From contig OX578137.1 in assembly GCA_951213105.1 (NCBI GenBank), forward strand, positions 53,552,236 through 53,616,235: a stretch of 64,000 nucleotides of DNA, given 5' to 3'. This document shows, one piece after another, positions 11,088 to 23,919 of the stretch (within the stretch, counting starts at the first letter, position 1; each line of letters starts with the position of its first letter). The DNA comes from Amaurobius ferox. Taxonomy: Eukaryota > Arthropoda > Arachnida > Araneae > Amaurobiidae. The notes under the pieces were generated by a model, which saw only the letters and a program-made list of their open reading frames with translations, was not told the origin of the DNA and made no database searches. The position numbers and the translations under genes were made by a program.

Positions 11088-12101
11088 ATTCCATCAATTA
11101 ATCGTCATTTCTTTGATTCATTTTTATCAATTGGGTGACATTTTCGTCAATTTGGCGACATTTAAAAAGTCACCAAGTTGGAGATATTCCGAAAAATTAG
11201 CCACCAAAATTTTATCCAAACGTTACTGACGGAAAAATATGTTATTCCTATGGTACTTGTATATTCTTATATTCTTTCCAAGATACTGAATTTTCGTCAA
11301 TTAGTTGTCATTTTCATTGATTTAACGTCTTTTGTATCAATTTGGCGATATTTTCGTTAATCTGGCAGTATTTAAAAAACTCGCCTAGTTAGCGAAATTT
11401 TACCAGATTCGTCGCCAAAATCTCGCCAAACGTTATGGATGGAGAAAGAAGTTATTCTTATAGCAAATAAGTGATAATTGGCGTCCAACTACAAAAGTAT
11501 TACCCGAAGTATATTTTCTCCCATGAATGGAACAAGCTAGACCCACGAGAATAATGTCACCAAGTTTATCGCATGATATTACGTATGAAAAGTGAACATA
11601 TTCCACAATAGTTAATATTTTTTATTTTATATCATTTTTTGATAAATTTAATTGAAAATTGTGCTATATCTAAAAAAAGGTTCATGATAGCGTTCTAAAG
11701 TTTATGGCAATAGTTTTTTAATGAAACATTACATAAAACATGACTATTTGCGGAGCTTAATGGAAGGTTTTACTTGATGATTTTTTCAAAATTTTACTTG
11801 GATATCGAGTGGGGTTCTGAACATTCGATTGCATTTAAAAACAATAAGCTTCCATTATTCACGGATTGTAACTTCTGTACCAAATTTCGTTCGAATCGTT
11901 CCACTCGTTCCTCAGATATCGTCTTCACACACACACACACACACGCACACACACACACACACATAGACATCATATCAAAAACGTTTGATTCGTGTTCAGG
12001 GATGCTTGGAACGTGCTCTATTGTCGAAAACACGAATTCGATTTTTCGACTGCGTCACAGTACTTTTCTTATACATTATACTATGTATATAAGGACAGTA
12101 A
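11088..12101 (-). mobile_element. RC-A1 element with a duplicated internal module
   Basis: Same order as the 36 kb copy: two tandem copies of the GTCATTTT..GGCGACATTT..TCGCCAA module (about 11090-11255 and 11285-11465), then ATGAATGGAACAAGCTAGA, the AACAATAAGCTTCCA block, a (CA)n tract at about 11928-11962, and the palindromic end TTATACAT..ATGTATATAAGG near 12075-12094. The 3' terminus is not attached (see 10.33 kb). An open frame at 11774-12163 reads through the conserved block and is matched by similar frames in other copies. Confidence 0.65.
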
Positions 12102-12329
12102 TATTAGCGCCTTATTTTTTGTATGCGCTGCTCCTCATTAAACGTAGGACGTTCAATTTTTAATTTAGAATATCACAATGTATCAACACGGATTATTTAA
12201 CAAGATATTTTCTTTATACTAGCTTAGAGAGATTATTGTAAATTTTACAAAACGAAATCAATTTGTATTTTATTTAATTAACACTGGAAAAGTAACAAAT
12301 TCAAGGACACCTATAGAAAATTTAATTCG
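12102..12329. other. Short stretch with nothing recognisable
   Basis: AT-rich DNA between the RC-A1 copy and set Q copy 2. From about 12280 an AGTAACAAATTCAA word is shared with the region before the other set Q copies. Confidence 0.45.
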
Positions 12330-12600
12330 ATATTTATTCTAATTCTTTGATGACATAAATCTCCTAAACTTTTCTTCCTTGTAATTGGGTCATTTTCCTA
12401 ATTTAGTAAAATTCGTGTCTTTCCTCAGGGAGGAAAATCCGAAATTATGTTCGATTGTTCTGATAGGAGCTTTATTTCGGTTCTATCTTCTTGAGCATCT
12501 GCACTTTACGAAAATTAACGCACATCTTGGGATTTCAGATAATGAGTGAGTTTACGTATTATACTGGTTCAGAATGTTGTGCTGGGTTGGGGTTATAAAA
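12330..12600 (+). repeat. Local direct repeat set Q, copy 2
   Basis: TTCCTTGTAATTGGGTCATT, a CATCTGCAC word, CGAAAATTAACGCACA and GGGATTtCAGA follow in the same order as in copy 1 (8.9 kb). The match weakens after about 12560. Confidence 0.55.
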
Positions 12601-12964
12601 GTTCAGATTCAGATTATAAAAGTTCACAGTGGCAGAGTAAAGATAGATTGAGACCCCGTCTGCAGCTAAAAATATTCCAACCTCTTCCACTTTACCCTCA
12701 TGTTACCATTCATTACCCCCAAATTCTGTAAAATGACTTAAGCCCCCTCCTTTGTCACGAGAACTGCGAGTACCGTAGCTGTGATTTCGTAGGATTTTCG
12801 GATTTCGTAGGATATCGTAGGATTGCGGATTTCGTAGCTGTGATTTGCTTAAATTTTCTGCTACGGGGCAGACAAACAAGCAAGCAAACAAATACGTACC
12901 TTCCATCATTATTATCGTTAACTGAAAAACAGTTTCTGACTTAAAGAGGAAGCAACGTATATGT
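12601..12964. other. Stretch with a local GGATTTCGTAGG duplication
   Basis: At about 12775-12845 the words GATTTCGTAGGAT and GATTTCGTAGCTGTGATTT repeat in tandem. A minus-strand open frame at 12703-12975 covers it, but its product shows no motif. I see no gene. Confidence 0.45.
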
Positions 12965-13333
12965 TTATTGTACATAAAAATTCAAAATCTGCAGCAAGAT
13001 TTTTCGTACAGTGGAATACAGCATATCCAATACACGGGAAACAACTGGCACACTCACACTGCCATGCGGCGAATGACTACAGGCTTCAACGACCGCGGTA
13101 GCCACATTTTCGACGCTAAAATACTGGATTGGCTTTAGTCCTCTAACTGGAAGAATGCAAAGTTGCCCAGTTGTTTCAAATTTCTTTATCATCTTTCGTA
13201 GGGCACATAGAGACATTGGACCTCTTCGTAGTATCTGCTTCATACGACGGAATTCTTTTACAGCTGCAACGGAGTTCTGCCGGTTCTGTTAGAGGAATTT
13301 CACAAGTAGCGCTTTTTCTTGCAACGTTGGCAT
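12965..13333 (-). pseudogene. DUF4817-type helix-turn-helix transposase remnant
   Basis: Read on the minus strand from an ATG at 13333, the product begins MPTLQEKALLVKFL, hits a TAA stop, and continues VAAVKEFRRMK. An open frame from 13243 then gives GPMSLCALRKMIKKFETTG, a basic RGLKP linker, and VSRVLDMLYSTVRKIL. This is the DNA-binding N-terminal part (two helix-turn-helix segments joined by a GRGRKP-like linker) of the mariner-related transposases that carry a DUF4817 domain, common in arthropods. Nothing resembling the DDE catalytic domain follows, and no terminal inverted repeats are visible. It is a truncated, stop-containing relic and would make no working transposase. The family assignment rests on motif memory, not a search. 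Confidence 0.65.
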
Positions 13334-14562
13334 GATATGCTGAGAAGTAACTAATGCTCGTGCAGAATCCGCCTTCTTTTTATCCAAAGAATAATGCTAC
13401 TAGGCATGCGCTGTAACGCAAATAATGTTTCACATTTTCCATATATGCAAATAAATACCATTTGTGTTATAGCGCCATTTATAGGTGAATGTTGATACTA
13501 ACATTTTTGATTTAATAAATGTCAAGCGCATCATTTGTATTATCTATACTTCAAGTTTTATCTCATTTGAACCACTAGAACGCATTCTACATACAGCCCT
13601 CTGAAGTGGGAAGCTTATTTCTTGCTAACTCTGTACATTGAAGAAGATTAAAGTCCAATCTCTACAAAAAGTTCAGAATTGGCAATAAATACGTGTTGCA
13701 GTAGAAGAGTGAAATTGTTAAGATAACATAAGTTGGGAAGACACAAAATCTGAAACCAAAAATTTTGCAGATAAAAATGGCCATGCTGTATATTTTAATA
13801 AGGTTATAAATAAAGTAAAATATAATAACTGAATAACAATGAAAATAAATTAATGGCATTTTGCAAATTTGTTATTATAGTGGAAGAACGGTGTTGCATT
13901 TTTCTGTGAAACCGATTCTCATACGTTATGTACGGAAAAACACAGTATATGGGAAATATATTTTAACTAGTATATCAATAAAAACAAATAAAAAATAAAT
14001 ATATCACTCACATAACTTGAGTTCTACATTTGTTAAAAGTTTAATATATGATTCATGTAGAAAATTCCAAACATATAAAAATGCTTCTACAATTTGACAT
14101 TTCTTAAAAGTGATTTTACTATTACCTTTTAAAATCATTCTCCACAGTCCTCAGACAATATATTTGTGGTAATAACATGATTAAGAAAAACAGTAAAAGC
14201 TTGCAACTTAAACTTATAACTTTTAGGCACATCTGCTCGAGCTACGGCAGTTTACTGATAGAAGGCGCTCACGCTTTCTCTTTCAATTCACAGGTTTCAA
14301 ACGTATATCTTAATAATAATTATGCAAAGTGAATTAATAATTTAAATATTTAATCCTTTGTAGGAGATATCTATTGCAGAAGAATACTATTATTCTTTTA
14401 ATTCGAGTATTACAATACGAAAACACAAACTACATTTCACTATTTTTTTCTTTATAGAAATCCATATCTTTACAAATTACATAGACCAACTTCGATCTCG
14501 GAGGCTTCTGGCTATACAGAGTATGCCGGCAAAACGCCAAGACGCTTGTAACAAATTCAAAC
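13334..14562. other. Stretch with nothing recognisable
   Basis: AT-rich DNA with short open frames only (for example 13662-13859 minus). I see no gene, RNA or clear repeat. Confidence 0.5.
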
Positions 14563-14795
14563 AGAGATTTATTCTAATCCTTTCATTAGATAAATCTCGC
14601 AAAATTCTCGTCCTTGTAATTGGACCATTTCACTAACTTCAGAAAATTTACGTCTTTTCTCAGTATTGAAGTTTCGAGATACCGCCCGATTGTTCTAAAA
14701 GGTAATTTGTTTTCATTCTATATAGCATCTGAACTAACTTAACGGACACCATGAGATTAAAAATAAGGTCTGAGCTTACGTGTATATGTGTTTAT
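14563..14795 (+). repeat. Local direct repeat set Q, copy 3
   Basis: GTCCTTGTAATTGGACCATT, CCGATTGTTCTAAAAGG, TATATAGCATCTGAAC and TTAACGGACACC follow the order of the other set Q copies. The block ends where the (TA)n tract in front of PLE1 begins. Confidence 0.55.
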
Positions 14796-14799
14796 GTGT

Positions 14800-16678
<1,879 letters not shown>

Positions 16679-16690
16679 TCACGATCATCA

Positions 16691-16784
16691 GATGCTGTAT
16701 ACATTTCATCGAGGTCAGCAATACAGATCGCTTGTAAGATGCTGTATACATTTCACCGAGGTCAGCAATACAGATCGCGTGTAC
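16691..16784 (+). repeat. 47-bp tandem duplication at the PLE1 3' side
   Basis: GATGCTGTATACATTTCA..CGAGGTCAGCAATACAGATCGC occurs twice, starting at 16691 and 16738, with a few differences. It lies just after the end of recognisable reverse transcriptase coding sequence. Confidence 0.8.
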
Positions 16785-16990
16785 GGTAGTGAATTTACTC
16801 TCGTCCTCGGTTCATTCCTTTTTGAAGGTCTTGTGACAATTTTTATTGTCATTTCGGAGGTGGGCTTGAGTCAAAGCTGGCGACCAGGAGTGCAGTGCCG
16901 CGGCATTTATGACGAGCTCGTTGAAAACTGGGGCGTGAGGTCACAACCCCTTACCGCCATAAAGTAAGCTTTTTGTTAAGCCTTCCTTCC

Positions 16991-17243
<253 letters not shown>

Positions 17244-17690
17244 CATAGTAAACATAAAAAATTAAAATTATTTCCACAGTTATCCAATTATTCTCCAGAA
17301 GTTGGCGCAAAGCAGCACACTCTCCTAAAGTAACATACAAGATTCATATGAAAAAATGAGGGAAATGACCAAATGCAAGGCATAAAATGGTAGAGGGGGG
17401 TGGCGACCCCTCTTTCCCGTTTAAAAGACTGCTTTTATGCCCGGGCAACACTCACGGTACCAATGCCATGCAGAAGTCATACTTCCGTATATGTGTCAAA
17501 TCAAAAACACTCGAAAAAGTGCAGAGTAAACAAATAGGAATCAACCAGGATTGCAAGGGAAGGAAAAGAATGGAAATGCAGCAAATGCCAGAGTGCCTTA
17601 TATATAAAAGCAGTTACGCAGCATGCGTAAACTGCGCAGCATGCGTACATATTATTGAAAGTGTATATGTTTGTATGTAATTTTTACGGT
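17244..17690 (+). repeat. Segment Y, copy 1, possible retroelement 5' region
   Basis: Begins at the end of the (TA)n tract. It holds the reversed X word GCGCAAAGCAGC, a hairpin GAGGGG..CCCCTC at about 17393-17412, and a frame reading RGVATPLSRLKDCF. Similar readings (GVATP, GIATP) occur on the minus strand at 17.8 and 62.0 kb. Near 17615-17650 a CAGCATGCGTA word is repeated. I infer an N-terminal or 5' piece of the TA-associated retroelements; this is unproven. Confidence 0.4.
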
Positions 17691-17734
17691 TTTATAAGAG
17701 TCATGAAGTAAATAGGGTAGGGAGTATCGGCTAC

Positions 17735-17861
17735 CGGGAGCGTTTGCCATGGCGGAAAAAAGCTTTAACCGGAGTGTTGGGGGTCGCAACTCCCCCCGGC
17801 CGTTACTCCTGTCATTCTTCTAGAAATTTACGAGTACATTGTTACTTGTCCTTTTTTGGGA

Positions 17862-17865
<4 letters not shown>
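17735..17865 (-). repeat. Segment Y, copy 2
   Basis: On the minus strand, starting at the (TA)n tract, it reads a GC-rich hairpin (GGGGG TCGCAACT CCCCC as seen on the plus strand, about 17780-17798) and a frame with GVATP followed by KAFF. It matches the 61.9 kb copy in order and in its position next to (TA)n. Confidence 0.45.
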
Positions 17866-17957
<92 letters not shown>

Positions 17958-17958
17958 A
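17866..17958. repeat. (TA)n(TG)n compound microsatellite
   Basis: About 66 bp of TA repeat followed by about 25 bp of TG repeat. The open frames crossing it are translations of the repeat. Confidence 0.9.
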
Positions 17959-18094
17959 TGTATATATATTTTTTTCTTGTAACTAAGAACATATCTTTAA
18001 ATATGGGTAGTATAAACTACATGTACTTATCTTCTGGTTATGTAAATCAGGAACTAAATATTTAAAGTCGCAAGTAACAAACTGAAACATATAT

Positions 18095-18450
18095 TTATTT
18101 AAATCATTTGATGAGACAAATCTAGTAAAATGCTCCCTATAATTGGGTCATCTCCCGGGTTTAAGAAAAGTTCTGTCTTTCTTAAAAGAGAAATACTCCA
18201 AACTTTTGACTTTTCAGAAAAGCAATTTATTTCGATTCCATATAGTTAGAACCATCTGCGTATTGCGAAAATTAACGGTCGCAGTGGGATTACGAATTAA
18301 GTCTTGAGTTTACGTGTATGCGTGTTCGGGATGTGTCAGTGATGTGTCAACACCAGAACAGATTTACACATTCTGTGTTTGATGGCAGGAATGCTCGACT
18401 AGACATCGTTTCATATCTGATTACAAAGATACAGCACGGAAGCGCAAACA
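18095..18450 (+). repeat. Local direct repeat set Q, copy 4
   Basis: The best match to copy 1 at 8.9 kb: CCATATAGTTAGAACCATCT, GCGTATTGCGAAAATTAACG, GGGATTACGAATTaAG, and CACCAGAACAGATTTaCACA. No frame is conserved. Confidence 0.65.
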
Positions 18451-18859
18451 CAGAAGCATAAGCATTTATTAGGATGGATTATAAAGCCTTAATAATACAT
18501 TTTATTAGTGATGGGTTTTGCATGATGTAGTTCACAGAATTAGACATCCACAGAAACTAATAACTAATATATTGCATTCTTCACATGAGTCATATGTTAT
18601 TGTATATACCTCCGGTAATAAAGAGCCGATTTACTCGTCTAGAATTACTTTTAATAACAAAATGCACATATACATTTAAATGCACAATCATTATATTATA
18701 CTAGGTCTTTCACCCGCGTTTTGCATGTTCTCAATGGGTAGTGGTCACGAAAGTAGCAGTGGGGACCAATGGGCTAAGTTCGACTACTAAGTTGGCCACT
18801 AAGTTCGACAAATTAAACCGTTAAACAATATTAAAAAAATTTTAATTAACGTTTTTTAA
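18451..18859. other. Stretch with a CACCCGCG word, otherwise unassigned
   Basis: At about 18699-18720 TATACTAGGTCTTTCACCCG resembles the edges of many invertebrate transposons but cannot be assigned. A CTAAGTTCGAC word is repeated near 18774-18810. I see no gene. Confidence 0.45.
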
Positions 18860-19850
18860 CACTTTACAACATAGTTGAAAAGTGTTTATGATTTTTTAGC
18901 ACTTTACAACTTAGTTGAAAAGTGTTTATGACTTTGTTCATTCTGTCTATCTGTCTGTCTGTCTGTCTGTCTGTCCGTTAGCACGATAACTGCCGAAACA
19001 ATGACTTTATCAAAATGAAATTTTAATATGTTTTTCAGACTGTCTGTGGGACCTATGGGAACATAAATGATTAATATCACCCAATTAGTTTTGGATTGAA
19101 CCCGGATTGAAAAAATGAAATACATTGAACCGTACGGGACCTAATTTTACAAACATTTTTTAAACGAATTTAAATTTCACAAATTGCTTCGAAAATTTTT
19201 GGAAATATTTAATTTATCCCATAAAATATATAAAAAGAATTTCAGTAAAATATGTTAGGTAGATTTTTAAATAAAACTATTTAATATAGGGAGAAAAACA
19301 AATTCAATTAAATTCTGACTCTTGCTATATCCTCCAGAGAGATTAAAGAGGTATATTATATAATAAATATTTTTCCAAGTGTTTAATTATTTTATGTATG
19401 AGAGAGGTTTAACATTTTAAAATAAATATGGTAGATTTCAAATTTTTAAATGAAATAAAGTATTATAGTATTGTGATGAATGAAACGCGGCTTTCATATA
19501 GAGGCGATTTATATTTCGATGACGTCATTTGAATAAAGTTCATTTGTTTTCGTTGAAGTTTTTAAATATAATAAATTATTGTAGTATTATGATAATTTAA
19601 AAAATATTACGGAGGAACACTCATTTTGGAGATGTTTAAACCAGGCAATTTATATTTCAATGCCGTCATTTGAATTAAGTTAATTTTCTTCGATGAAGTT
19701 TTTAAATATAATAAAGGCATGTAGTATTGTGATAATTTTTAAAATTTTACCGAGGCATGTATCGCATTTTAGAGATGTTTGTATAAAATTGTATTGAAGT
19801 TGTAAAGTGCTTCATAATCAATGCTTTATGCATGATTGATCTTTCTTGTA
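18860..19850 (+). mobile_element. RC-B element, HINE-like, near complete
   Basis: The left end CACTTTACAAC occurs twice (18860-18870 and 18900-18910), each time folding back on GTTGAAAAGTG. The right end carries the exact complement GTTGTAAAGTG (19799-19809), followed by a stem-loop, ATCAATGC..GCATGATTGAT (about 19817-19840), and CTTTCTTG. After the left end comes a (TCTG)n tract (18944-18976), then a GCACGATAACTGCCG block. The interior from about 19430 repeats a ~175-bp segment. Matching copies lie at 34.95-37.2, 42.7-43.7 and 46.2-46.6 kb. This layout is that of Helentron-associated elements. Confidence 0.7.
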
Positions 19851-20865
19851 TTCTATATTGTTTTGTTCCCAATTCTCAATTCTTCACTAGAGGCTCTGCA
19901 AAATCTTTTAATCAATCGGGATAATATTATCCATAAATACGAATAAATCATTCCAAAAGTAAGCAAGCAATGCAAAATTATTCAAGTTCTAGAAAATGTC
20001 TGTTATCCACATCAGTTTCCTTAGAGTGTAAACATTAAAAATTATATTCAAATTGTCTCAAGATACTAGTTTTATATTATTCTATACAGTCCAGACTTAA
20101 ATTGTTACTTGAAATATATAAAAAATATAATATATAAAAAACATTACAACACTGATATCTTAAAATTTTTAATTACAATTTAAGACAATTTACTATAAGT
20201 TAAATTCTAAACACATCTTTGTAGCACACTTCAATAAATGTTATATTTTCTGCTTAGAATATATGAAATAACTTTTAAAACACATATACTTCTGCGCACA
20301 CAATTTTAGCATGATCTTTGAATATTTCGAAGTAAATTGCAATTGAAACTTAAATAAGTATCCTGAATGAAATTACACAGAAGTTATAAAATATTCAAGT
20401 TTCAAAATGTCCGTTCAATCATTAAATACATTTTCCTAAAAGAACCTGCTCTTAAAATGCATGAGTTCCGCTTTAAATATTTGCACGGAAATCTTATTTG
20501 TCGCTATATTTCCTTTCCATTAGATTACTTAAAATTTCTATCTCAACTATTTATTCAACTAAATGTGCGTTTTAATCGAACCTTTTGAGATTTAAAACTG
20601 CATGATTTAAGATGACTTTAAGATGATGAGCAAACTTTCGTATGTTCGATTCCTTTTTTTCTGCAGATGACTTTTTCGCTTTTATTCTAAATTTAAAAAC
20701 CGCGCGAATAAGAACTGTTAAAGAATATAGTTCTTGTACTTAAACACGATTGTTTTTTATGCGATACTGCGGATTTCAATGAGCAAAGTGTTTAAACAAA
20801 TGTAGGTGAAAATATCTTCCAACAAATAAATATTAGAGATTCTACAGTTTTGATGTTAAGTGCTT
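19851..20865. other. Stretch with nothing recognisable
   Basis: AT-rich DNA with no repeat or motif that I can support. A 73-codon open frame at 20367-20588 shows no motif. I see no gene. Confidence 0.5.
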
Positions 20866-21110
20866 CTAGTCTATATAAATAAAATTGAAAATCTGTCTGT
20901 ATGTATGTATGTTTGTCACATCATCGTCGTAGAACGACTGCACCTATTTCATGAAATTTTGTGGGAATACTTGGAATAGCTTCACTTAAAATGCAATCTA
21001 TGCTTCGAGTTTCTAGGACCAGGGGTTGTAGAAATTTTAACTAAAATGGCCAATTTCTTAATTTTCATTCAAGAAAAAAATGCAAATATTATCAATGTTG
21101 AAAGCTACTT
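20866..21110 (+). mobile_element. Helitron-like 5' end preceded by CTAG
   Basis: CTAG (20866-20869) is followed by TCTATATAAATAAAATTG, a GTCTGTATGTATG tract, and a block with ATTTCATGAAATTTTGTGG. Many arthropod Helitrons start with TC, this AT-rich leader, and TGTNTGTN repeats. The same CTAGTCTATATAA string forms the dimer junction at 32.6 kb. The 3' end of this element is not found. Confidence 0.4.
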
Positions 21111-21400
21111 TCTAACTTAAAATATCACAAATTAGAAAAAAAACACCATATCCATTTAAATTTTAAATGTTTAGTGAATTGTAGAAAATTAACATAATAT
21201 TTATAAATTCGTAAACATTTAAACATGTTAACAATGTAGTGCTTGTTGAAAATAGAAAAATTATATTTCATGGCATTGTAAATATTTGCAATAGATCTCG
21301 AAAACGATATTTACTTCTTCTGGCAATCTGCCAATAAGAGGCGTTTTTACAAGTAAGATTCAGCTCCTGGTTCAAATAACATCATACGTACTCGTAAAAT
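21111..21400. other. Unassigned stretch, possibly the same element
   Basis: AT-rich with no motif. It may be the interior of the Helitron-like element that starts at 20870. Confidence 0.35.
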
Positions 21401-21555
21401 GTCGATAACAGTATCTATGTTATAACAGCATCTATGCTATAACAGCATTTATGATATAACCTCCCCTATGTTATACGAGTAACAGCATGTTATAATGCCA
21501 TCTCTGTTATAACAACATGTATGTTATAACATCATCATATGATAACATCAGCCAT
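21401..21555. repeat. ~17-bp minisatellite ATGTTATAACAGCATCT
   Basis: About eight imperfect units with the core GTTATAACA(G/T)CAT. The core word GTTATAAC is itself a palindrome. Confidence 0.75.
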
Positions 21556-21779
21556 AATGTGGGAGCTCAATTTTATTTAAATGATTTCACAAAATTGTTT
21601 TTCTAATATTTTAACGTTTATATCAAAGCATAAAATCCATATAATTTGACATCTATTTCAGGTAAATGTAAATTTAATATTTTTAAGATATAAAAAATAT
21701 CACAAATATCACATGAATGTTACTGCATTTTAATGTACACATTCTTCACATTTTGTTAAAAGCAGTAAAAAAGTTGTAG
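21556..21779. other. Short stretch with nothing recognisable
   Basis: AT-rich DNA without open frame or repeat. Confidence 0.45.
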
Positions 21780-22150
21780 TTAGTCTATGTCTCTAAGCTC
21801 TGTAAAATTACGTACACAGCTATAACGTTGGGATATACAGTCTGCAAACAATACGTCAGCTATATACTCTGAACTCGGTAAACTAATCTTCGTAACAGTC
21901 AGAAGTCATTTAACGGTATTGTTTAAAAGTTTTCAGATTCATTAAACTCCAGTTGCTCTAGAAAACAACTAAATCCTGAAACATTTATGAGGAGTAATCA
22001 AGACTTACATTAATTAGATACTTGCTCAAGGTATCAAAGTTAGAGAGGCTGTATAACTGAATTTGTTCGTAAACTATGTAGAAGAAGAATGCTTTTACAT
22101 GGAGGAAGTTGAAGTTGATTAAAGTTTGTCTCGCGTAAGTCTCGCTTTAT
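21780..22150 (+). repeat. Local direct repeat set R, copy 1
   Basis: Matches 25.65-25.96 kb in order: GTAACAGtCAGAAGTCATTT, ACATTTATGAGgAGTAATCA, CATTAATTAGATAC, GGCTGTATAACTGAATTTG, and AAGTtGAAGTTGATTAAAGT. The two copies flank the LINE and Tc1 insertions. No frame is conserved. Confidence 0.6.
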
Positions 22151-22224
22151 TTTATTCTAGGTATTTGTTATTTATGTGTAAAACAGTAATTTGTGATGCC
22201 AATTTATTATTTATTATAGACATT

Positions 22225-23042
22225 GACCGGAGCAGGAAAAACACCAGCAAAACATGAGAAGAGGCATTAGATGGAAATTCACACGAGTCTCAGAAGATTT
22301 AGATTTTGCAGATGACATTATTCATTAGCCTCTAGATTTAGTGATCTACAACACTAATGGCCTTAACAAGTTTGCTAAAAGTACTGGTTTACGAATCAAT
22401 AAATGTAAAACAAAGTCTTAAGAATTAATGAAAAACTACGATTGATGAAAAACTAGATGAGGAACCCATTGAAGATGTAAATAGCTTTACTTATCTTAGA
22501 GTACTATTGAAGAAGGAGGATGGAACAGATCAATAAATCAAAATAAGAATTGCAAAAGGTCAAAATTGTTTTAGAAAACTAAATAAAGTATGGAGAGCTA
22601 CAAACCTCAATTTAAAAACCAAAATAATATTTTTCAATTTCTTAGAAAAGAGCGTTTTAGTGTATGGAGCCGAAACATGGAATTTAACAAAGAACCAATG
22701 CAACAAGTTGAATGCCTAGCAGATTAAATGTATGAGAAAAATTTTGGGAGTATTTTGACCATATTTTATTACTAATACCGAACTTTAAAAGAGTACTGGA
22801 CAGAAAGAAATTGAAATAGAAATAGAAAATCGAAGATGGCGATGGACTGGACATGTCTTAAGAATGTCGTAGCATGACATTCCTGCTATGGCACTTACTT
22901 GGGCGCCAGAAGAAAAACAATCTCGAAGTCGACGCAAGCTGGTCAGAAGCAAGGACTGAGCCACATGCTCGAACAGGGTGGAAACGCAAGCTGAATACCT
23001 TATGTGCCACTAGGCACGATGAGTGATGATGATGATGATTTA
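22225..23042 (+). pseudogene. Non-LTR retrotransposon (LINE) 3' part, decayed
   Basis: This is the C-terminal half of a LINE reverse transcriptase, broken by many stops and shifts. Readable pieces in order are RGIRWKFTRVSEDLDFADD (the catalytic FADD box at 22305-22316), GLRINKCKTKS, NSFTYLRVLLKKEDGT, KSVLVYGAETWNL, IKCMRKILGVF, and RRWRWTGHVLRMS. The YLG/VYGAETW/GHVLRM series is typical of endonuclease-type LINEs in the RTE/CR1/Jockey range; I cannot settle the clade. The copy ends in a (GAT)n tail at 23021-23038, as several LINE clades end in short microsatellites. The 5' part, including the endonuclease, is absent, which fits 5' truncation during target-primed insertion. Confidence 0.7.
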
Positions 23043-23585
23043 TAATTTATATGTATTTCAGAAACAGGGCTCGATTTAACCTATCGGGGCTCTGGGCAGA
23101 TATTTCTCCTGACCCACCTTCGCCTGTCGACATATATGGGATGAACATAATTTTTTCAGAAATATATTTGCATTCTAGTAAAATGCATGCAAAATAAAGT
23201 TCTTGTATATTTGAATGGAATTTAAATTATTTGTAATTTTCTGATCATAGTAAAAAAAAAACCCAACATAGTCTAGATCTTAAATTAGTGCGGTAATTTC
23301 TATATAAAACTAAAATGTATCTTTTTGCTGAGCAAACCTATTACGACGGCATATATTTTTTCAAAAAGCAGTTGTTAATTTCTCGATGTTGCAATTATTT
23401 TATTTGGGACCCCTTTGACGCTGGAGCTAGGACAGCTACTTCTCATGACCCTGCGTTAGTCAGGTTCTGTACAGCAATATAACTAGCTGTATAGGGATTT
23501 TTTATTACTTACAAATGTCTGAAACTAGCCAAAAAATCGACTATAAATCCAGTCCTATGGATCACGGGACGGGACCCAGACAGAG
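23043..23585. other. Stretch with nothing recognisable
   Basis: The words TTTGACGCTGGAGC and CTGACCCACC are slightly GC-richer than the surroundings, but no gene or repeat can be supported. Confidence 0.45.
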
Positions 23586-23830
23586 GGATTACATTCGGAA
23601 AACCCAAGTTTGATTCCCGGTTCAGATCAACAGTCTCCACGAAGAGTACGGGCACTTCAAATATGTAAATCTGGACGTCATTACGAGAGGTTGGTGGCAG
23701 AAGGCGGCTGATACTGTCCCTCAGAATTGGGTCTGAATTGGGTGGCACTATCCCTGGCCGTCCAAACAGATACCGTACATCTTCGGATAGGCCGGCCGGT
23801 TTGGGTCGCAAGAAAGTACTATGTGTCCAA
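23586..23830 (+). repeat. Old diverged SINE-1 relative
   Basis: Contains a B-box-like GTTTGATTCCC, then in SINE-1 order GAGAGGTTGGTGGCAG, GGGTCTGAATTGGGTGGCAC, CTGGCCGTCCAAACAG and TAGGCCGGCC. No A box is clear and no flanking duplication is seen. The minus-strand 100-codon frame at 23509-23811 is a shadow of the repeat. Confidence 0.6.
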
Positions 23831-23919
23831 GGCAGGACAACTCAGTGGTTAAGACACAAATATTGCACTTGGAGTACGTTGCTCAAGTTTTCCTTAAATA
23901 TACAATAACTATACATATA

